A DNA stretch of 64,000 nucleotides from Rothia mucilaginosa (GTDB taxonomy: Bacteria > Actinomycetota > Actinomycetes > Actinomycetales > Micrococcaceae): NCBI RefSeq assembly GCF_001061665.1, contig NZ_JVSP01000007.1, positions 118,618 through 182,617 on the forward strand. Reading direction: 5' to 3'. Positions 1-8,736 of this stretch are shown piece after piece. A program made the translations under genes and the position numbers. Below the pieces are notes generated by a model. It saw only the letters and a list, made by a program, of their open reading frames with translations, was not told the DNA's origin and did no database searches. Position 1 is the stretch's first letter, and each line of letters starts with the position of its first letter.

Positions 1-3000
1 GTGGACCCTTCATGGTGGCCCATTTTTGAGACCATCGATAAGGCGCTGGGAGGCGCCGGTACCGCGAGTACTCCGAGCCCCGCCGCAGCCGCACCGGCTG
101 CTCCCGCAACTCCCGCCGCCGCTCCGGCGGCTCCTGCAGCCCCCACCGCTCCCGTGGCATCGAAGCCTACGAAAGCGCCTGCTACCCCCTCCCCCGCACC
201 TGCTACTCCGAAAGCTAATACCGTGGAACCTGCTGAAGACAAGATTGTCCCCCTGCGTGGCCCTGCTAAGGCAGTCGTCACGACCATGGAAGAGTCGCTG
301 ACCGTCCCCACCGCTACGACTGTTCGCGCGGTCCCCGCTAAGCTTCTGATTGAGAACCGTAGCGCCATCAACAAGTACCTGGCCAGCACCCGCGGCGGCA
401 AGGTTTCCTTCACCCACATTATTGGTTACGCGGTCATCCGCGCCGTTGCGGCTATGCCCTCCATGAACGTGACCTACAACGTGGATGAGAAGGGCAAGCC
501 CGTTGCCGTCCACAACGCTCACGTGAACTTCGGTCTGGCAATTGATATCCCCCGCCCCGATGGTTCGCGTAACCTGGTGGTTCCGAACATTAAGGGTGCC
601 GAGCAGCTGAGCTTCCGCGAGTTCTGGGACGCTTACAACGACATCGTCAAGCGCGGCCGTAACGGCGCGCTGACCATCGAGGATTTCCGCGGCACCACCG
701 TGTCGCTGACCAACCCCGGCGGTATCGGTACCGTTCACTCGGTGCCCCGCCTGTCGAAGGGCCAGGCCGCCATTATTGGTGTGGGTGCTCTCGAGTACCC
801 GGCTGAGTTCCGCGGTCTGTCCGAGAAGCTGATTACTCAGCAGGGCCTGTCGAAGATTATCACCCTGACCAGCACCTACGATCACCGCGTGATTCAGGGC
901 GCCGGTTCCGGTGAGTTCCTGAAGCTGGTCGAGCACTACCTGCTCGGCGGCGATGACTTCTACGACGCTATCTTCCGCGACCTGCGCATCCCGTTCGAGC
1001 CGGTGCGCTGGGCCCGCGACAACCACATCGACGACGAGCACGAGATTTCGAAGGTCGCCCGTATTCAGCAGCTGATTCACGCGTACCGCGTGCACGGCCA
1101 CCTGACCGCGGCAACAAACCCCGTCGGCTACAAGATGCGTTCGCATCCGGACCTGAAGCTGGAGCGCTACGGCCTGACCCTGTGGGATCTGGACCGCGTC
1201 TACCCGACCGGGGGCTTCGGCGGCGCCGAGCGTCTGCCGCTGCGCACCATCCTGGAGCGTCTGCACGAGGCATACTCGGGTTCCCTCGCGGTCGAGTACA
1301 TGTACTCCGAAGACCCCGAGGTGCGCGCATGGTTCCAGGAGCGTCTGGAGCACGGTGCGACCAAGCCCAACCGCGAAGAGCAGCTGCGCGTGCTCTCGAA
1401 GCTGGTTGAGGCCGAGGCATTCGAGCACTTCCTGCAGACCAAGTACCTGGGCCAGAAGCGATTCTCCCTCGAGGGTGGCGAATCCCTGATTCCGCTGCTG
1501 GATGCCGTTCTTGACAAGGCAGCAAACAAGGATCTGAAGGGCGTTGCCATCGGTATGGCACACCGCGGTCGCCTGAACGTGCTGACCAACATCGCGGGCA
1601 AGTCCTACGCTCAGATCTTCCGTGAGTTCTCCGGAACCGCCGCTCCCTACGAGGGCGGTTCGGGTGACGTGAAGTACCACCTCGGCACCGAGGGCGTCTT
1701 CACCTCCGATTCCGGCAAGCAGACCCAGGTGTATGTGGCCGCTAACCCCTCGCACCTCGAAGCCGCTAACACCGTGCTCGAGGGTATTGTCCGCGCTAAG
1801 CAGGACGTCTATCGCGAGCAGGGCGTTGAGGGCCACCCGGTTCTGCCCATCCTGATTCACGGTGACGCAGCGTTTGCCGGCCAGGGCATCGTCATGGAGA
1901 CCCTGCAGATGGCAGACCTGAAGGCTTACACTACCGGCGGCACCGTGCACGTTGTGGTGAACAACCAGATCGGTTTCACCACCCTGCCCAACGACGGCCG
2001 TAGCGCAACCCACCCCACCGACATTGCGCGTATGACTAAGGCTCCGGTCTTCCACGTCAACGCTGATGACCCGGATGCCGTGGTCCGCGCCGCACGCCTG
2101 GCCTTCGAGTACCGCGAGCGCTTCGGTCGCGACGTGGTCATCGATTTGATTTGCTACCGCCGCCGCGGTCACAACGAGGCCGACGACCCGTCGATGACCC
2201 AGCCGAAGATGTACCAGGACATCGACGCTCTGCCTTCGACCCGCACCCTGTACGCACAGGATCTGGTGGGCCGTGGCGATGTCTCCCAGGAGGAGGCAGA
2301 CGAGGTTCTGGATTCCTACCACTCGAAGCTGGACGCTATCTTCGTCGAGACCCAGTCCTCGGCACCGGCTCCGACCGCTCCACACGTTTCCGGTCTGGAA
2401 CTGCCGGCTGCTCAGCAGAACACCGAGGTGGTTCACGCCGGCAAGACCGCAATCTCCCTGGAGACTCTCCAGCGCATTGCCGATGCCTTCGGTAAGGCTC
2501 CCGAGGGCTTCACCGTCCACAAGAAGCTGAAGAAGCTCATGGACCAGCGCGTTGAGATGGGCCGTAGCGGTAACGTGAACTGGGGTATGGGCGAGCTGCT
2601 CGCCTTCGGTTCGCTGCTGCTGGAGGGCACCGACGTTCGCATGAGCGGTCAGGATGTTCAGCGCGGTACCTTCGTTCAGCGTCACGCGGTCCTGCACGAC
2701 CACCTGACCGACGAAGAATGGTCGCCGCTGCAGCATCTCTCCGAGAACCAGGGTAAGTTCCGTATCTACAACTCCTTCCTCTCGGAGTACGGCGTGCTCG
2801 GCTTTGAGTACGGCTACTCGGTGGAGCGCCCCGACTCGATGGTCGTGTGGGAGGCTCAGTTCGGTGACTTCGCCAACGGCGCCCAGACCATCATCGACGA
2901 GTTCGTCTCCTCCTCCGAGCAGAAGTGGGGCCAGCGCTCCTCGCTGGTTATGCTGCTGCCTCACGGCTACGAGGGCCAGGGTCCTGACCACTCTTCGGCA

Positions 3001-3597
3001 CGCATCGAGCGTTACCTGCAGCTGTGCGCCGAGAACAACATGACCGTTGCGGTCCCCTCGACCCCGGCTTCGCACTTCCACCTGCTGCGCCGCCATGCTC
3101 AGCACCGTCCGTACAAGCCGCTGGTGGTTATCAGCCCCAAGCAGTTGCTGCGTCTGAAGGCCGCTGCATCCTCGATTGAGGACTTCACCGAGGGCTCGTT
3201 CCAGCCGGTGATTGGCGACCGTTCGGGCATTAACCCGGCTCAGGTGGAGCGCCTGGTCTTCGTGTCCGGTCGTCTCTACTACGATCTGGAGGCCGAGCGT
3301 GAGCGCCGCGGCGACACCAAGACCGCGATTGTCTCGGTGGAGCAGCTGTACCCGCTGCCCGAGAGGGAGATCAAGGAACAGCTTGCCCTGTACTCCAACG
3401 CAACCGACCTTGTGTGGGCTCAGGACGAGCCGGCCAACCAGGGCCAGTGGCCGTTCATGGCGGTCAACCTGCTGCCGCTGCTCGACCGCCGCGTGCGTCT
3501 GGCTTCCCGCCCGGCCGCTGCTTCCCCGGCAGCCGGTACCGGTAAGCTGCACACCGCCGAGAACGAGGCTCTGCTCAAGCAGGTCTTCGAAGGCTAA
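1..3597 (+). CDS. kgd: Multifunctional 2-oxoglutarate decarboxylase/dehydrogenase Kgd, 5' end outside window
   Basis: 1198 residues are visible. An Ala/Pro-rich linker (about 20-75) is followed by a lipoyl-less E2-type succinyltransferase domain (about 85-330, ending in DHRVIQG), then a thiamine-diphosphate E1 region with HRGRLNVL (about 522) and GDAAFAGQG, and a transketolase-like carboxy-terminal part. This E2-E1 fusion is the actinobacterial form of the TCA-cycle 2-oxoglutarate dehydrogenase and can also make succinic semialdehyde. The first visible residues (VDPSWWPIF) match a segment that lies roughly 30 residues inside the mycobacterial protein, so the GTG at base 1 is probably an internal valine codon and the true start lies upstream. 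A strong terminator follows the stop codon. Identity is certain; the start is missing. Confidence 0.96.
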   Translation: MDPSWWPIFETIDKALGGAGTASTPSPAAAAPAAPATPAAAPAAPAAPTAPVASKPTKAPATPSPAPATPKANTVEPAEDKIVPLRGPAKAVVTTMEESLTVPTATTVRAVPAKLLIENRSAINKYLASTRGGKVSFTHIIGYAVIRAVAAMPSMNVTYNVDEKGKPVAVHNAHVNFGLAIDIPRPDGSRNLVVPNIKGAEQLSFREFWDAYNDIVKRGRNGALTIEDFRGTTVSLTNPGGIGTVHSVPRLSKGQAAIIGVGALEYPAEFRGLSEKLITQQGLSKIITLTSTYDHRVIQGAGSGEFLKLVEHYLLGGDDFYDAIFRDLRIPFEPVRWARDNHIDDEHEISKVARIQQLIHAYRVHGHLTAATNPVGYKMRSHPDLKLERYGLTLWDLDRVYPTGGFGGAERLPLRTILERLHEAYSGSLAVEYMYSEDPEVRAWFQERLEHGATKPNREEQLRVLSKLVEAEAFEHFLQTKYLGQKRFSLEGGESLIPLLDAVLDKAANKDLKGVAIGMAHRGRLNVLTNIAGKSYAQIFREFSGTAAPYEGGSGDVKYHLGTEGVFTSDSGKQTQVYVAANPSHLEAANTVLEGIVRAKQDVYREQGVEGHPVLPILIHGDAAFAGQGIVMETLQMADLKAYTTGGTVHVVVNNQIGFTTLPNDGRSATHPTDIARMTKAPVFHVNADDPDAVVRAARLAFEYRERFGRDVVIDLICYRRRGHNEADDPSMTQPKMYQDIDALPSTRTLYAQDLVGRGDVSQEEADEVLDSYHSKLDAIFVETQSSAPAPTAPHVSGLELPAAQQNTEVVHAGKTAISLETLQRIADAFGKAPEGFTVHKKLKKLMDQRVEMGRSGNVNWGMGELLAFGSLLLEGTDVRMSGQDVQRGTFVQRHAVLHDHLTDEEWSPLQHLSENQGKFRIYNSFLSEYGVLGFEYGYSVERPDSMVVWEAQFGDFANGAQTIIDEFVSSSEQKWGQRSSLVMLLPHGYEGQGPDHSSARIERYLQLCAENNMTVAVPSTPASHFHLLRRHAQHRPYKPLVVISPKQLLRLKAAASSIEDFTEGSFQPVIGDRSGINPAQVERLVFVSGRLYYDLEAERERRGDTKTAIVSVEQLYPLPEREIKEQLALYSNATDLVWAQDEPANQGQWPFMAVNLLPLLDRRVRLASRPAAASPAAGTGKLHTAENEALLKQVFEG

Positions 3598-3621
3598 ACG
3601 GTTGAAGTTCTAACCGTTCAC

Positions 3622-3667
3622 AACCCGTCGCCCCGTCAGGTACGCCTGGTGGGGCGACGGGTTTTTG
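3622..3667 (+). terminator. Rho-independent terminator after kgd
   Basis: A 13-bp perfect stem (AACCCGTCGCCCC with GGGGCGACGGGTT) around a 16-nt loop is followed by a T run (GTTTTTGG). It lies 25 bases after the kgd stop codon. Confidence 0.9.
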
Positions 3668-3799
3668 GTCTCGGATGCTTGTGGATAGGGGATTAAGTTC
3701 GAAAACCGGCCCGTAAGCGCTTATCCTAGATATAAAGACTATTACTCACGTGCCCCGCCGCCTCTCACGGCGGGTCCATCCTGCAGAAGAAAGAATTCC

Positions 3800-4399
3800 G
3801 TGGAGCAACGCAATATTCGAATTGTGGCAGTCGGCGATGACCTGCTCGCCGGTGTTGGCGATCCCCGTACCCTCGGCTGGTTCGGCCGCGTCATGGCACG
3901 CACCCCGCAGACCACCGCATCCATCGCGGCGTACAACCTGGCCGCACCCAATGAAGGCAGCGAACAGCTCAACGCTCGCTGGTTTGAGGAGGCCCGCCGC
4001 CGCTTTATTCCGGGCGCCGACAACCGCCTCGTCATCGCTCCGTCGACCTTCGACATCGATTTGGGTCTGACCAGCGCACGCTCCCGCTTGAACCTGGCTA
4101 ACATTGTGGACATGGCCTCGCAGAACAACATCAAGGTTCTGGTCGTCGGTCCCCCTCCGACCCTGGATGCCGAGCGTAACCGCCGCATCGCCGATCTGTC
4201 GGCCGCATACGCCGATGTCGTGACCCGCCGTAACCACGTGTACGTGGACACCTTCAACCCGCTGCTGCACCACGAGCAGTGGCGCAACGACCTGGCAGCA
4301 AATGACGGTCGCCCCGGCCAGTCCGGTTACGGCCTCATGGCCTGGCTCGTGTTGCACCGCGGCTGGTACAACTGGCTGAACATCCCGGAGCACGGCTAA
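3800..4399 (+). CDS. SGNH/GDSL-type hydrolase family protein
   Basis: 199 residues starting at GTG. Near the amino end GDDLLAGVGDPRTLGW resembles SGNH block I, with GDD in place of the usual GDS, so the nucleophilic Ser of block I is not obvious. A possible block III glycine/asparagine region (VVGPPPT, about 113-119) follows. No signal peptide or membrane segment is visible, so it is probably cytoplasmic. In related actinobacteria a GDSL-like protein of this size sits near sigR/sigH. Substrate unknown. The Asp in place of the nucleophile is worth checking before calling it an active esterase. Family call moderately sure, function not. Confidence 0.75.
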   Translation: MEQRNIRIVAVGDDLLAGVGDPRTLGWFGRVMARTPQTTASIAAYNLAAPNEGSEQLNARWFEEARRRFIPGADNRLVIAPSTFDIDLGLTSARSRLNLANIVDMASQNNIKVLVVGPPPTLDAERNRRIADLSAAYADVVTRRNHVYVDTFNPLLHHEQWRNDLAANDGRPGQSGYGLMAWLVLHRGWYNWLNIPEHG

Positions 4400-4417
4400 T
4401 CCTTTGGAAGAGGAAGG

Positions 4418-4438
4418 CGAAGAAACTTCGTGTTTTTT
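4418..4438 (+). terminator. Short hairpin terminator after the SGNH gene
   Basis: The stem CGAAG-AAA-CTTCG is directly followed by TGTTTTTT. The stem is short but the T run is good; it lies about 20 bases past the stop codon. Confidence 0.55.
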
Positions 4439-4612
4439 CGCTCATATCTCGGTTCCAAGATGCAATCAGGCCGTTTCTATGAAAAAATAGACGGCGTTGC
4501 CCCTATAGCGTGGACCACCGATTTTCGGTGACCGCCTCTCACAGGGCAGTTAACGAGGAACGCGCACCGCGAAGGTGGGGCGTGTTTCCATGAACACTAT
4601 AAGGAGGCTCTC

Positions 4613-4687
4613 ATGAGCAAGCGCGGTCGTAAGCGCAAGGACCGTCGTAAGGGCGGCGCAAACCACGGTAAGCGCCCCAACGCATAA
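4613..4687 (+). CDS. 50S ribosomal protein bL37 (24 residues)
   Basis: A 24-codon ORF (ATG to TAA) begins MSKRGRKRKD and ends ANHGKRPNA. It is extremely basic and matches in length and in both ends the actinobacterial large-subunit protein bL37, known from mycobacterial ribosome structures. A near-perfect Shine-Dalgarno AAGGAGG at 4601-4607 sits 5 bases before the ATG, and an intrinsic terminator follows the stop, so it is a free-standing transcription unit. It lies directly upstream of sigR. The ORF is below the size cut-off of most gene finders and is easily missed. Confidence 0.88.
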   Translation: MSKRGRKRKDRRKGGANHGKRPNA

Positions 4688-4706
4688 GGTATCTTGCATA
4701 CACTTT

Positions 4707-4749
4707 AAAACCCCGGCGTATCGAATCTTCTATTCGAACCCGGGGTTTT
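4707..4749 (+). terminator. Terminator after bL37 gene
   Basis: The outer stem AAACCCCGG/CCGGGGTTT encloses an inner stem CGAAT/ATTCG, and the 3' arm itself supplies the T run. It isolates the bL37 gene from sigR. Confidence 0.8.
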
Positions 4750-4777
4750 GCTTTACCCCCCCCATCACCCGGGTGCG

Positions 4778-4803
4778 GGGAATAAAGCCCCAAATCAGAC
4801 GTT
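4778..4803 (+). promoter_or_regulatory. SigR-type (disulfide stress) promoter of sigR
   Basis: GGGAAT (4778-4783) is separated by 16 bases from CGTT (4800-4803), the consensus published for Streptomyces SigR and close to mycobacterial SigH promoters. It ends 47 bases before the sigR start codon, which implies positive autoregulation. Seen directly in sequence; use in vivo is inferred. Confidence 0.75.
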
Positions 4804-4850
4804 ATGTTCTACGGTGACCGTATGGAGCGTTCCCGTAGAGAGGAGGAATC

Positions 4851-5528
4851 ATGGCCGAGACCGCAGACACTCAGAGTGTCAGTGCCAAGGACACCCGCGA
4901 GCTACGTGAACGTTTTACCGCACAGGCCATGCAGTACGTGGACCAGCTCTACAGCGCGGCCCTACGCATGAGCCGCAACCCTGCCGACGCTGAAGATCTG
5001 GTGCAGGAGACCTATATGAAGGCCTTCGCGTCCTATCACCAGTTCACCGAGGGTACGAACCTGAAGGCGTGGTTATACCGCATCCTCACGAATACGTACA
5101 TCAACCTGTACCGCAAGCGTCAGCGCGAACCGCAGCAGAGTCAGGGTGAAACCGTCGAGGACTGGCAGCTGGCCGCTGCCGGCGATCACGACGCCGTGGG
5201 TCTGCGTTCGGCTGAGGCCGAGGCGCTGAGCTCTCTGCCGGGCACCGAGGTGCGTGAGGCACTGAGCTCCCTCCCCGAGGATTTCCGCATGGTGGTGTAC
5301 TACTCCGATGTCGAGGGCTTCGCCTACAAGGACATCGCCGAGATTATGGACATCCCGATAGGTACGGTCATGTCCCGTCTTCACCGAGGACGACGCATCC
5401 TGCGAGAAAAGCTACTCGACTACGCGAGGGAGAACGGTCTGCGCCCCTCCACGGTTGCCAAGGTTGAGGCGAAGGCCGCCGCCTCGGCAGCCAAGGCCGC
5501 GGCGAAAACCTCCCCCAAATCGGTTTAG
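4851..5528 (+). CDS. sigR: ECF RNA polymerase sigma factor SigR/SigH
   Basis: 225 residues. The sigma-2 region (about 22-92) carries the hallmark [16 protein letters not shown], and the sigma-4 helix-turn-helix (about 128-185) carries [20 protein letters not shown]. This is the zinc-anti-sigma-controlled family that directs the thiol-oxidative stress regulon (thioredoxins, mycothiol recycling, proteases). Start ATG follows AGAGGAGG. A 25-residue Ala/Lys-rich tail (about 200-225) is longer than usual. The gene stands behind its own SigR-type promoter and 64 bases before its anti-sigma factor, the standard sigR-rsrA / sigH-rshA arrangement. The symbol follows Streptomyces usage. Confidence 0.95.
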   Translation: MAETADTQSVSAKDTRELRERFTAQAMQYVDQLYSAALRMSRNPADAEDLVQETYMKAFASYHQFTEGTNLKAWLYRILTNTYINLYRKRQREPQQSQGETVEDWQLAAAGDHDAVGLRSAEAEALSSLPGTEVREALSSLPEDFRMVVYYSDVEGFAYKDIAEIMDIPIGTVMSRLHRGRRILREKLLDYARENGLRPSTVAKVEAKAAASAAKAAAKTSPKSV

Positions 5529-5592
5529 CCCCCTCAAAAAACGTTTGCCCCACTTGCTTCCCCCTACACCTTCCGTGTGAAAGGAACCTCCG

Positions 5593-5883
5593 ATGTCTGA
5601 TACCCCGAATACCTCTACCGCCCCCTCAGAAGACTGCGGCGGCGAACCCTGTTCCACGACCCTCAAGAAGCTCTACGAGTTCCTGGACGGCGAGCTGAGC
5701 AGCGAACAGGTGCGCACGATTCAGCGCCACCTCACCGCCTGCCCCGAGTGCACCGATGTCAAGAACTTTGAGCTGGCGCTCCGCGAGAAGATGCGTTCCT
5801 CCTGCGCGCAGAAAGCTCCCGCGGAGCTCAAGAGCCGTCTGCTGCAGGATGTGCGAGACTTCTGCGAGCAGGTGCACCGCTAG
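5593..5883 (+). CDS. rsrA: Zinc-binding redox-sensing anti-sigma factor RsrA/RshA
   Basis: 96 residues with the ZAS zinc motif HLTACPEC (His-x3-Cys-x2-Cys, about 47-54) plus further Cys residues near both ends (CGGEPC at about 15-20, SSC, DFC). In this family oxidation forms a disulfide, zinc leaves and the sigma factor is released. Start ATG follows GAAAGGAACC. The gene is 64 bases behind sigR and ends in a strong terminator, so sigR and rsrA form one two-gene unit. Confidence 0.93.
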   Translation: MSDTPNTSTAPSEDCGGEPCSTTLKKLYEFLDGELSSEQVRTIQRHLTACPECTDVKNFELALREKMRSSCAQKAPAELKSRLLQDVRDFCEQVHR

Positions 5884-5923
5884 GCACTGAGTCTCCCCAC
5901 TCTGCTTTTCAGCTTTTCTTATA

Positions 5924-5962
5924 GGGCCTGCCCGGCGCTCCCCTCGAGCACCGGGCAGGCCC
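5924..5962 (+). terminator. Terminator after rsrA
   Basis: A perfect 12-bp G+C-rich stem, GGGCCTGCCCGG with CCGGGCAGGCCC, with a 15-base loop; only a weak T-rich tail (GTCTCATC) follows. Confidence 0.7.
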
Positions 5963-6085
5963 GTCTCATCCGGGGGTTCCGGCGGGGTGCGCTAAACCTT
6001 CACCCGGTAGAATAGACCTAGACCGGCTACGGATTCCGCCGAGTGCGGGCTACCCTCCGTAGCATGCCGATTTGGAAGAGGATTT

Positions 6086-7570
6086 ATGAGCGACGCATCA
6101 GTGCAGCTGTCCGCGGGTGATTGGCCCGCTCCCCCGGCCCCCGCTTCGGCCCTCGGCCGTCACGCGACGGTGCATATCCCCGGTTCAAAGTCGCTCACAA
6201 ACCGATACCTGCTCCTGGCCGCTCTGGCCGATTCTCCCTCGTACCTACGCGCGCCTCTGCACTCCCGCGATTCTGCCCTCATGATTGAGGCGCTACGCCG
6301 CCTGGGTGCCGGGGTTGAGCTCATTCCCACCGATTCGCCCTTCGGCCCCGACCTGCGGGTTACCCCGTTGGATTTCTCCGCGTCAGCCGAGCCTTCCGGG
6401 GTTCGCGAGGCTCACCGCGTCAGTATTGACTGCGGTCTGGCCGGCACCGTGATGCGTTTCGTACCCGCCCTGGCGGCCCTGCTACCCGGTGAGTTCGCCT
6501 TTGACGGCGACCCTCACGCACGCCAGCGTCCCATGGGCCCCGTGCTGGAGGGTCTGCGCCAGCTGGGCGTGCGCGTGGACTGCGCCGAAGCGCCCGATGC
6601 TCTACCCTTCATTCTGCGTACCCTGGGCCTGGCCTCCGTGCCGGTGGACGAGGCTCCCGTCGTGCGCATCGACGCTTCTTCCTCTTCCCAGTTCGTCTCT
6701 GCGCTTCTGCTCATGGCTCCGCGCCTGCCGAAGGGGCTCGTGCTCGTGCACGAGGGCTCCTCGGTTCCCTCGATTCCGCACATTCAGATGACGGTTGAGG
6801 CGCTCCGCGAACGTGGCGTGCGGGTGCAGGAGCACTACCCCGCCGAGGGTGGCGAGTACCGCTGGGTTGTTTCCCCCGGTTCTTTCCCCGGCTTCGAGGT
6901 CACCGTGGAACCCGATTTGTCGAATGCCGGCCCGTTCCTGGCGGCTGCCGTGGCCACGGGTGCCTCTGTGAGCGTTCCCCACTGGCCCGCCCCCGCGGCT
7001 GATTCCTCGGCCGGTACCACGCAGGTCGGCGATATGTGGCGCGAGCTTCTGCCGACCCTGGGTGCGCGCGTCGAGTATCGCGACGGTGCTCTGACCGTGA
7101 CCGGCCCGCGTTCCCTGCCGGAGGGGCCGCTCAACTACGACCTGTCGGCCGGGGGCGAGCTCGCCCCGACCATGGCCGCCCTGTGCGCGCTGGCGCACGG
7201 CCCCGTCGAGCTGCACGGCATTGCGCATCTGCGCGGCCACGAGACGGACCGCCTGGCCGCCCTGGCCGCCGAAATTAACCGTCTGGGCGGCCGTGCCCGC
7301 GATACCGAGGACGGCCTCGTGATTGAGGCTCCCATCCCCGCTGAGGCCCGCGCCGAGACCGTGGTGGCCCGCACCTACGACGACCATCGAATGGCTACCT
7401 TCGCGGCCATTGTCGGCCTTCGTCGCGGCAACACCGTCGTGCAGAACGTGGGGACCGTCGCGAAGACGATGCCCGAGTTCACCTCCATGTGGGAGGGCAT
7501 GCTCGCGCAGTGGGCCGGTGAGGCCCCAGAAGCCCCGCAGAACGTACAAACCACCGAGGAGGTGAGCTAA
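6086..7570 (+). CDS. aroA: 3-phosphoshikimate 1-carboxyvinyltransferase (EPSP synthase)
   Basis: 494 residues. Family motifs in order: PGSKSLTNRYLLLAALA (substrate Lys/Ser/Arg, about 33-49), LAGTVMRFVPALAALLPG, DGDPHARQRPMGPVLEGL, RGHETDRLAALA and DDHRMATFAAIVGLR. It transfers the enolpyruvyl group of PEP to shikimate-3-phosphate, the sixth shikimate-pathway step, in the cytoplasm. It is longer than the usual 430-450 residues through a linker near 290-310 and an acidic tail. The ATG is preceded by GGAAGAGG. The stop codon overlaps the rsgA start (TAATG), so the two genes are translationally coupled, as is common in actinobacteria. Confidence 0.96.
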   Translation: MSDASVQLSAGDWPAPPAPASALGRHATVHIPGSKSLTNRYLLLAALADSPSYLRAPLHSRDSALMIEALRRLGAGVELIPTDSPFGPDLRVTPLDFSASAEPSGVREAHRVSIDCGLAGTVMRFVPALAALLPGEFAFDGDPHARQRPMGPVLEGLRQLGVRVDCAEAPDALPFILRTLGLASVPVDEAPVVRIDASSSSQFVSALLLMAPRLPKGLVLVHEGSSVPSIPHIQMTVEALRERGVRVQEHYPAEGGEYRWVVSPGSFPGFEVTVEPDLSNAGPFLAAAVATGASVSVPHWPAPAADSSAGTTQVGDMWRELLPTLGARVEYRDGALTVTGPRSLPEGPLNYDLSAGGELAPTMAALCALAHGPVELHGIAHLRGHETDRLAALAAEINRLGGRARDTEDGLVIEAPIPAEARAETVVARTYDDHRMATFAAIVGLRRGNTVVQNVGTVAKTMPEFTSMWEGMLAQWAGEAPEAPQNVQTTEEVS

Positions 7571-8697
7571 TGGGTTCCTCCCGAATGAATGTTCGTGACT
7601 TCTCTGATTGGGATGAATCGGATGTGCACGTTCGCCCCAACAAGAAGGGCTCCCGCCCCCGCACCAAGGACCGCCCCACCTTCAAGGAGGCCATTCGCGG
7701 CCGCGTGATTACCGTGGACCGAGGCCGCTGGTCCGTGGTCGTGGACGAGGGCACCGAGAACGAGCGCACCCTGATTGCCGCCCGCGCCAAGGAACTGCGC
7801 CGCACCCCGATTGTGACCGGCGACTTCGTAGACGTGGTGGGAGATACCTCGGGGGCGAAGGATACCCTGGCGCGCATCGTGCGTCTGGGGGAACGCACCT
7901 CCGTGCTACGCAGAAGCGCCGACGACACCGACCCCTCGGAACGCGTGGTCGTGGCCAACGCCCAGCAGCTCGTCATTGTGGTCGCTGCGGCCAATCCCGA
8001 ACCGCGTACCGGTTTCATCGACCGCGCCGTGGTGGCGGCGGTTGATGCCGGAATCGAACCGATTCTGTGCATCACGAAGACCGATGTGCGTTACCCCCAA
8101 CATCTGCTGGACTACTACGCCGCCAGCGGCCTCAAGATTGTTCTCTCGGCTTCCTCGGACGGCCTGGCCCCCAGCCAGGACGGTGCCCAGGGCCTCGAGT
8201 CGGCTCCCGTGCAGGAGCTGTTGCAGGAGCTGCTGGGTGAGGTATCGGTCCTGCTGGGCCACTCGGGCGTGGGTAAGTCCACGTTGGTGAACGCGCTGAC
8301 CGGTTCGGATCGCGCAACCGGCCACGTGAACGCGGTGACCGGTCGAGGCCGACACACTTCCTCCTCGGCCCTGGCCCTGCGCCCCGTGGAGCGCGATGGC
8401 CGCCCGGTCCCTGCGGGTACCTGGATTATCGATACCCCGGGTATCCGCTCCTTCGGCCTGGCGCATGTGCCGCGTGAGACCGTGGTCGATGCTTTCGTCG
8501 ACTTGGCCCCCGGTGCCGCCGACTGCCCGAAGGGATGCACCCACGCAGCGCAGGCCCCCGATTGCGGAATCGAAGCCTACGTGGCCGCCGGGAAGGCGGG
8601 CCCCAGCGGCCCCGAGCGTCTGGAGTCGCTACGCAAGCTCCTGCTGCTGACCCCCGAGGAGGGGGACTCCGAGAAGGAACTGGGCGCCCTCGCCTAA
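7570..8697 (+). CDS. rsgA: Ribosome small-subunit-dependent GTPase A (RsgA)
   Basis: 375 residues of a circularly permuted GTPase. An OB-fold domain (about 35-115) precedes the G4 motif TKTD, then the P-loop GHSGVGKSTLVN (about 233-244), G3 DTPG, and a carboxy-terminal zinc knuckle CPKGCTH...C. RsgA checks late 30S assembly. The start overlaps the aroA stop by one base. The first ~35 residues are a basic, poorly conserved extension. Actinobacterial members are often called YjeQ or RsgA2. Confidence 0.94.
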   Translation: MGSSRMNVRDFSDWDESDVHVRPNKKGSRPRTKDRPTFKEAIRGRVITVDRGRWSVVVDEGTENERTLIAARAKELRRTPIVTGDFVDVVGDTSGAKDTLARIVRLGERTSVLRRSADDTDPSERVVVANAQQLVIVVAAANPEPRTGFIDRAVVAAVDAGIEPILCITKTDVRYPQHLLDYYAASGLKIVLSASSDGLAPSQDGAQGLESAPVQELLQELLGEVSVLLGHSGVGKSTLVNALTGSDRATGHVNAVTGRGRHTSSSALALRPVERDGRPVPAGTWIIDTPGIRSFGLAHVPRETVVDAFVDLAPGAADCPKGCTHAAQAPDCGIEAYVAAGKAGPSGPERLESLRKLLLLTPEEGDSEKELGALA

Positions 8698-8736
8698 CCA
8701 CACACCGATTACTACCGTGAGAAGAGCCAACCAACC

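Noticed and set aside
1..3. GTG at base 1 as the start of kgd
   Set aside because: It aligns with an internal Val-Asp-Pro-Ser-Trp segment of the family; the window simply begins inside the gene.
10..3552. 1180-codon open frame on the minus strand opposite kgd
   Set aside because: Composition (His/Leu/Gln/Val-rich, no motifs) is the mirror of G+C-rich codon use in kgd, whose motifs are complete; no binding site or promoter.
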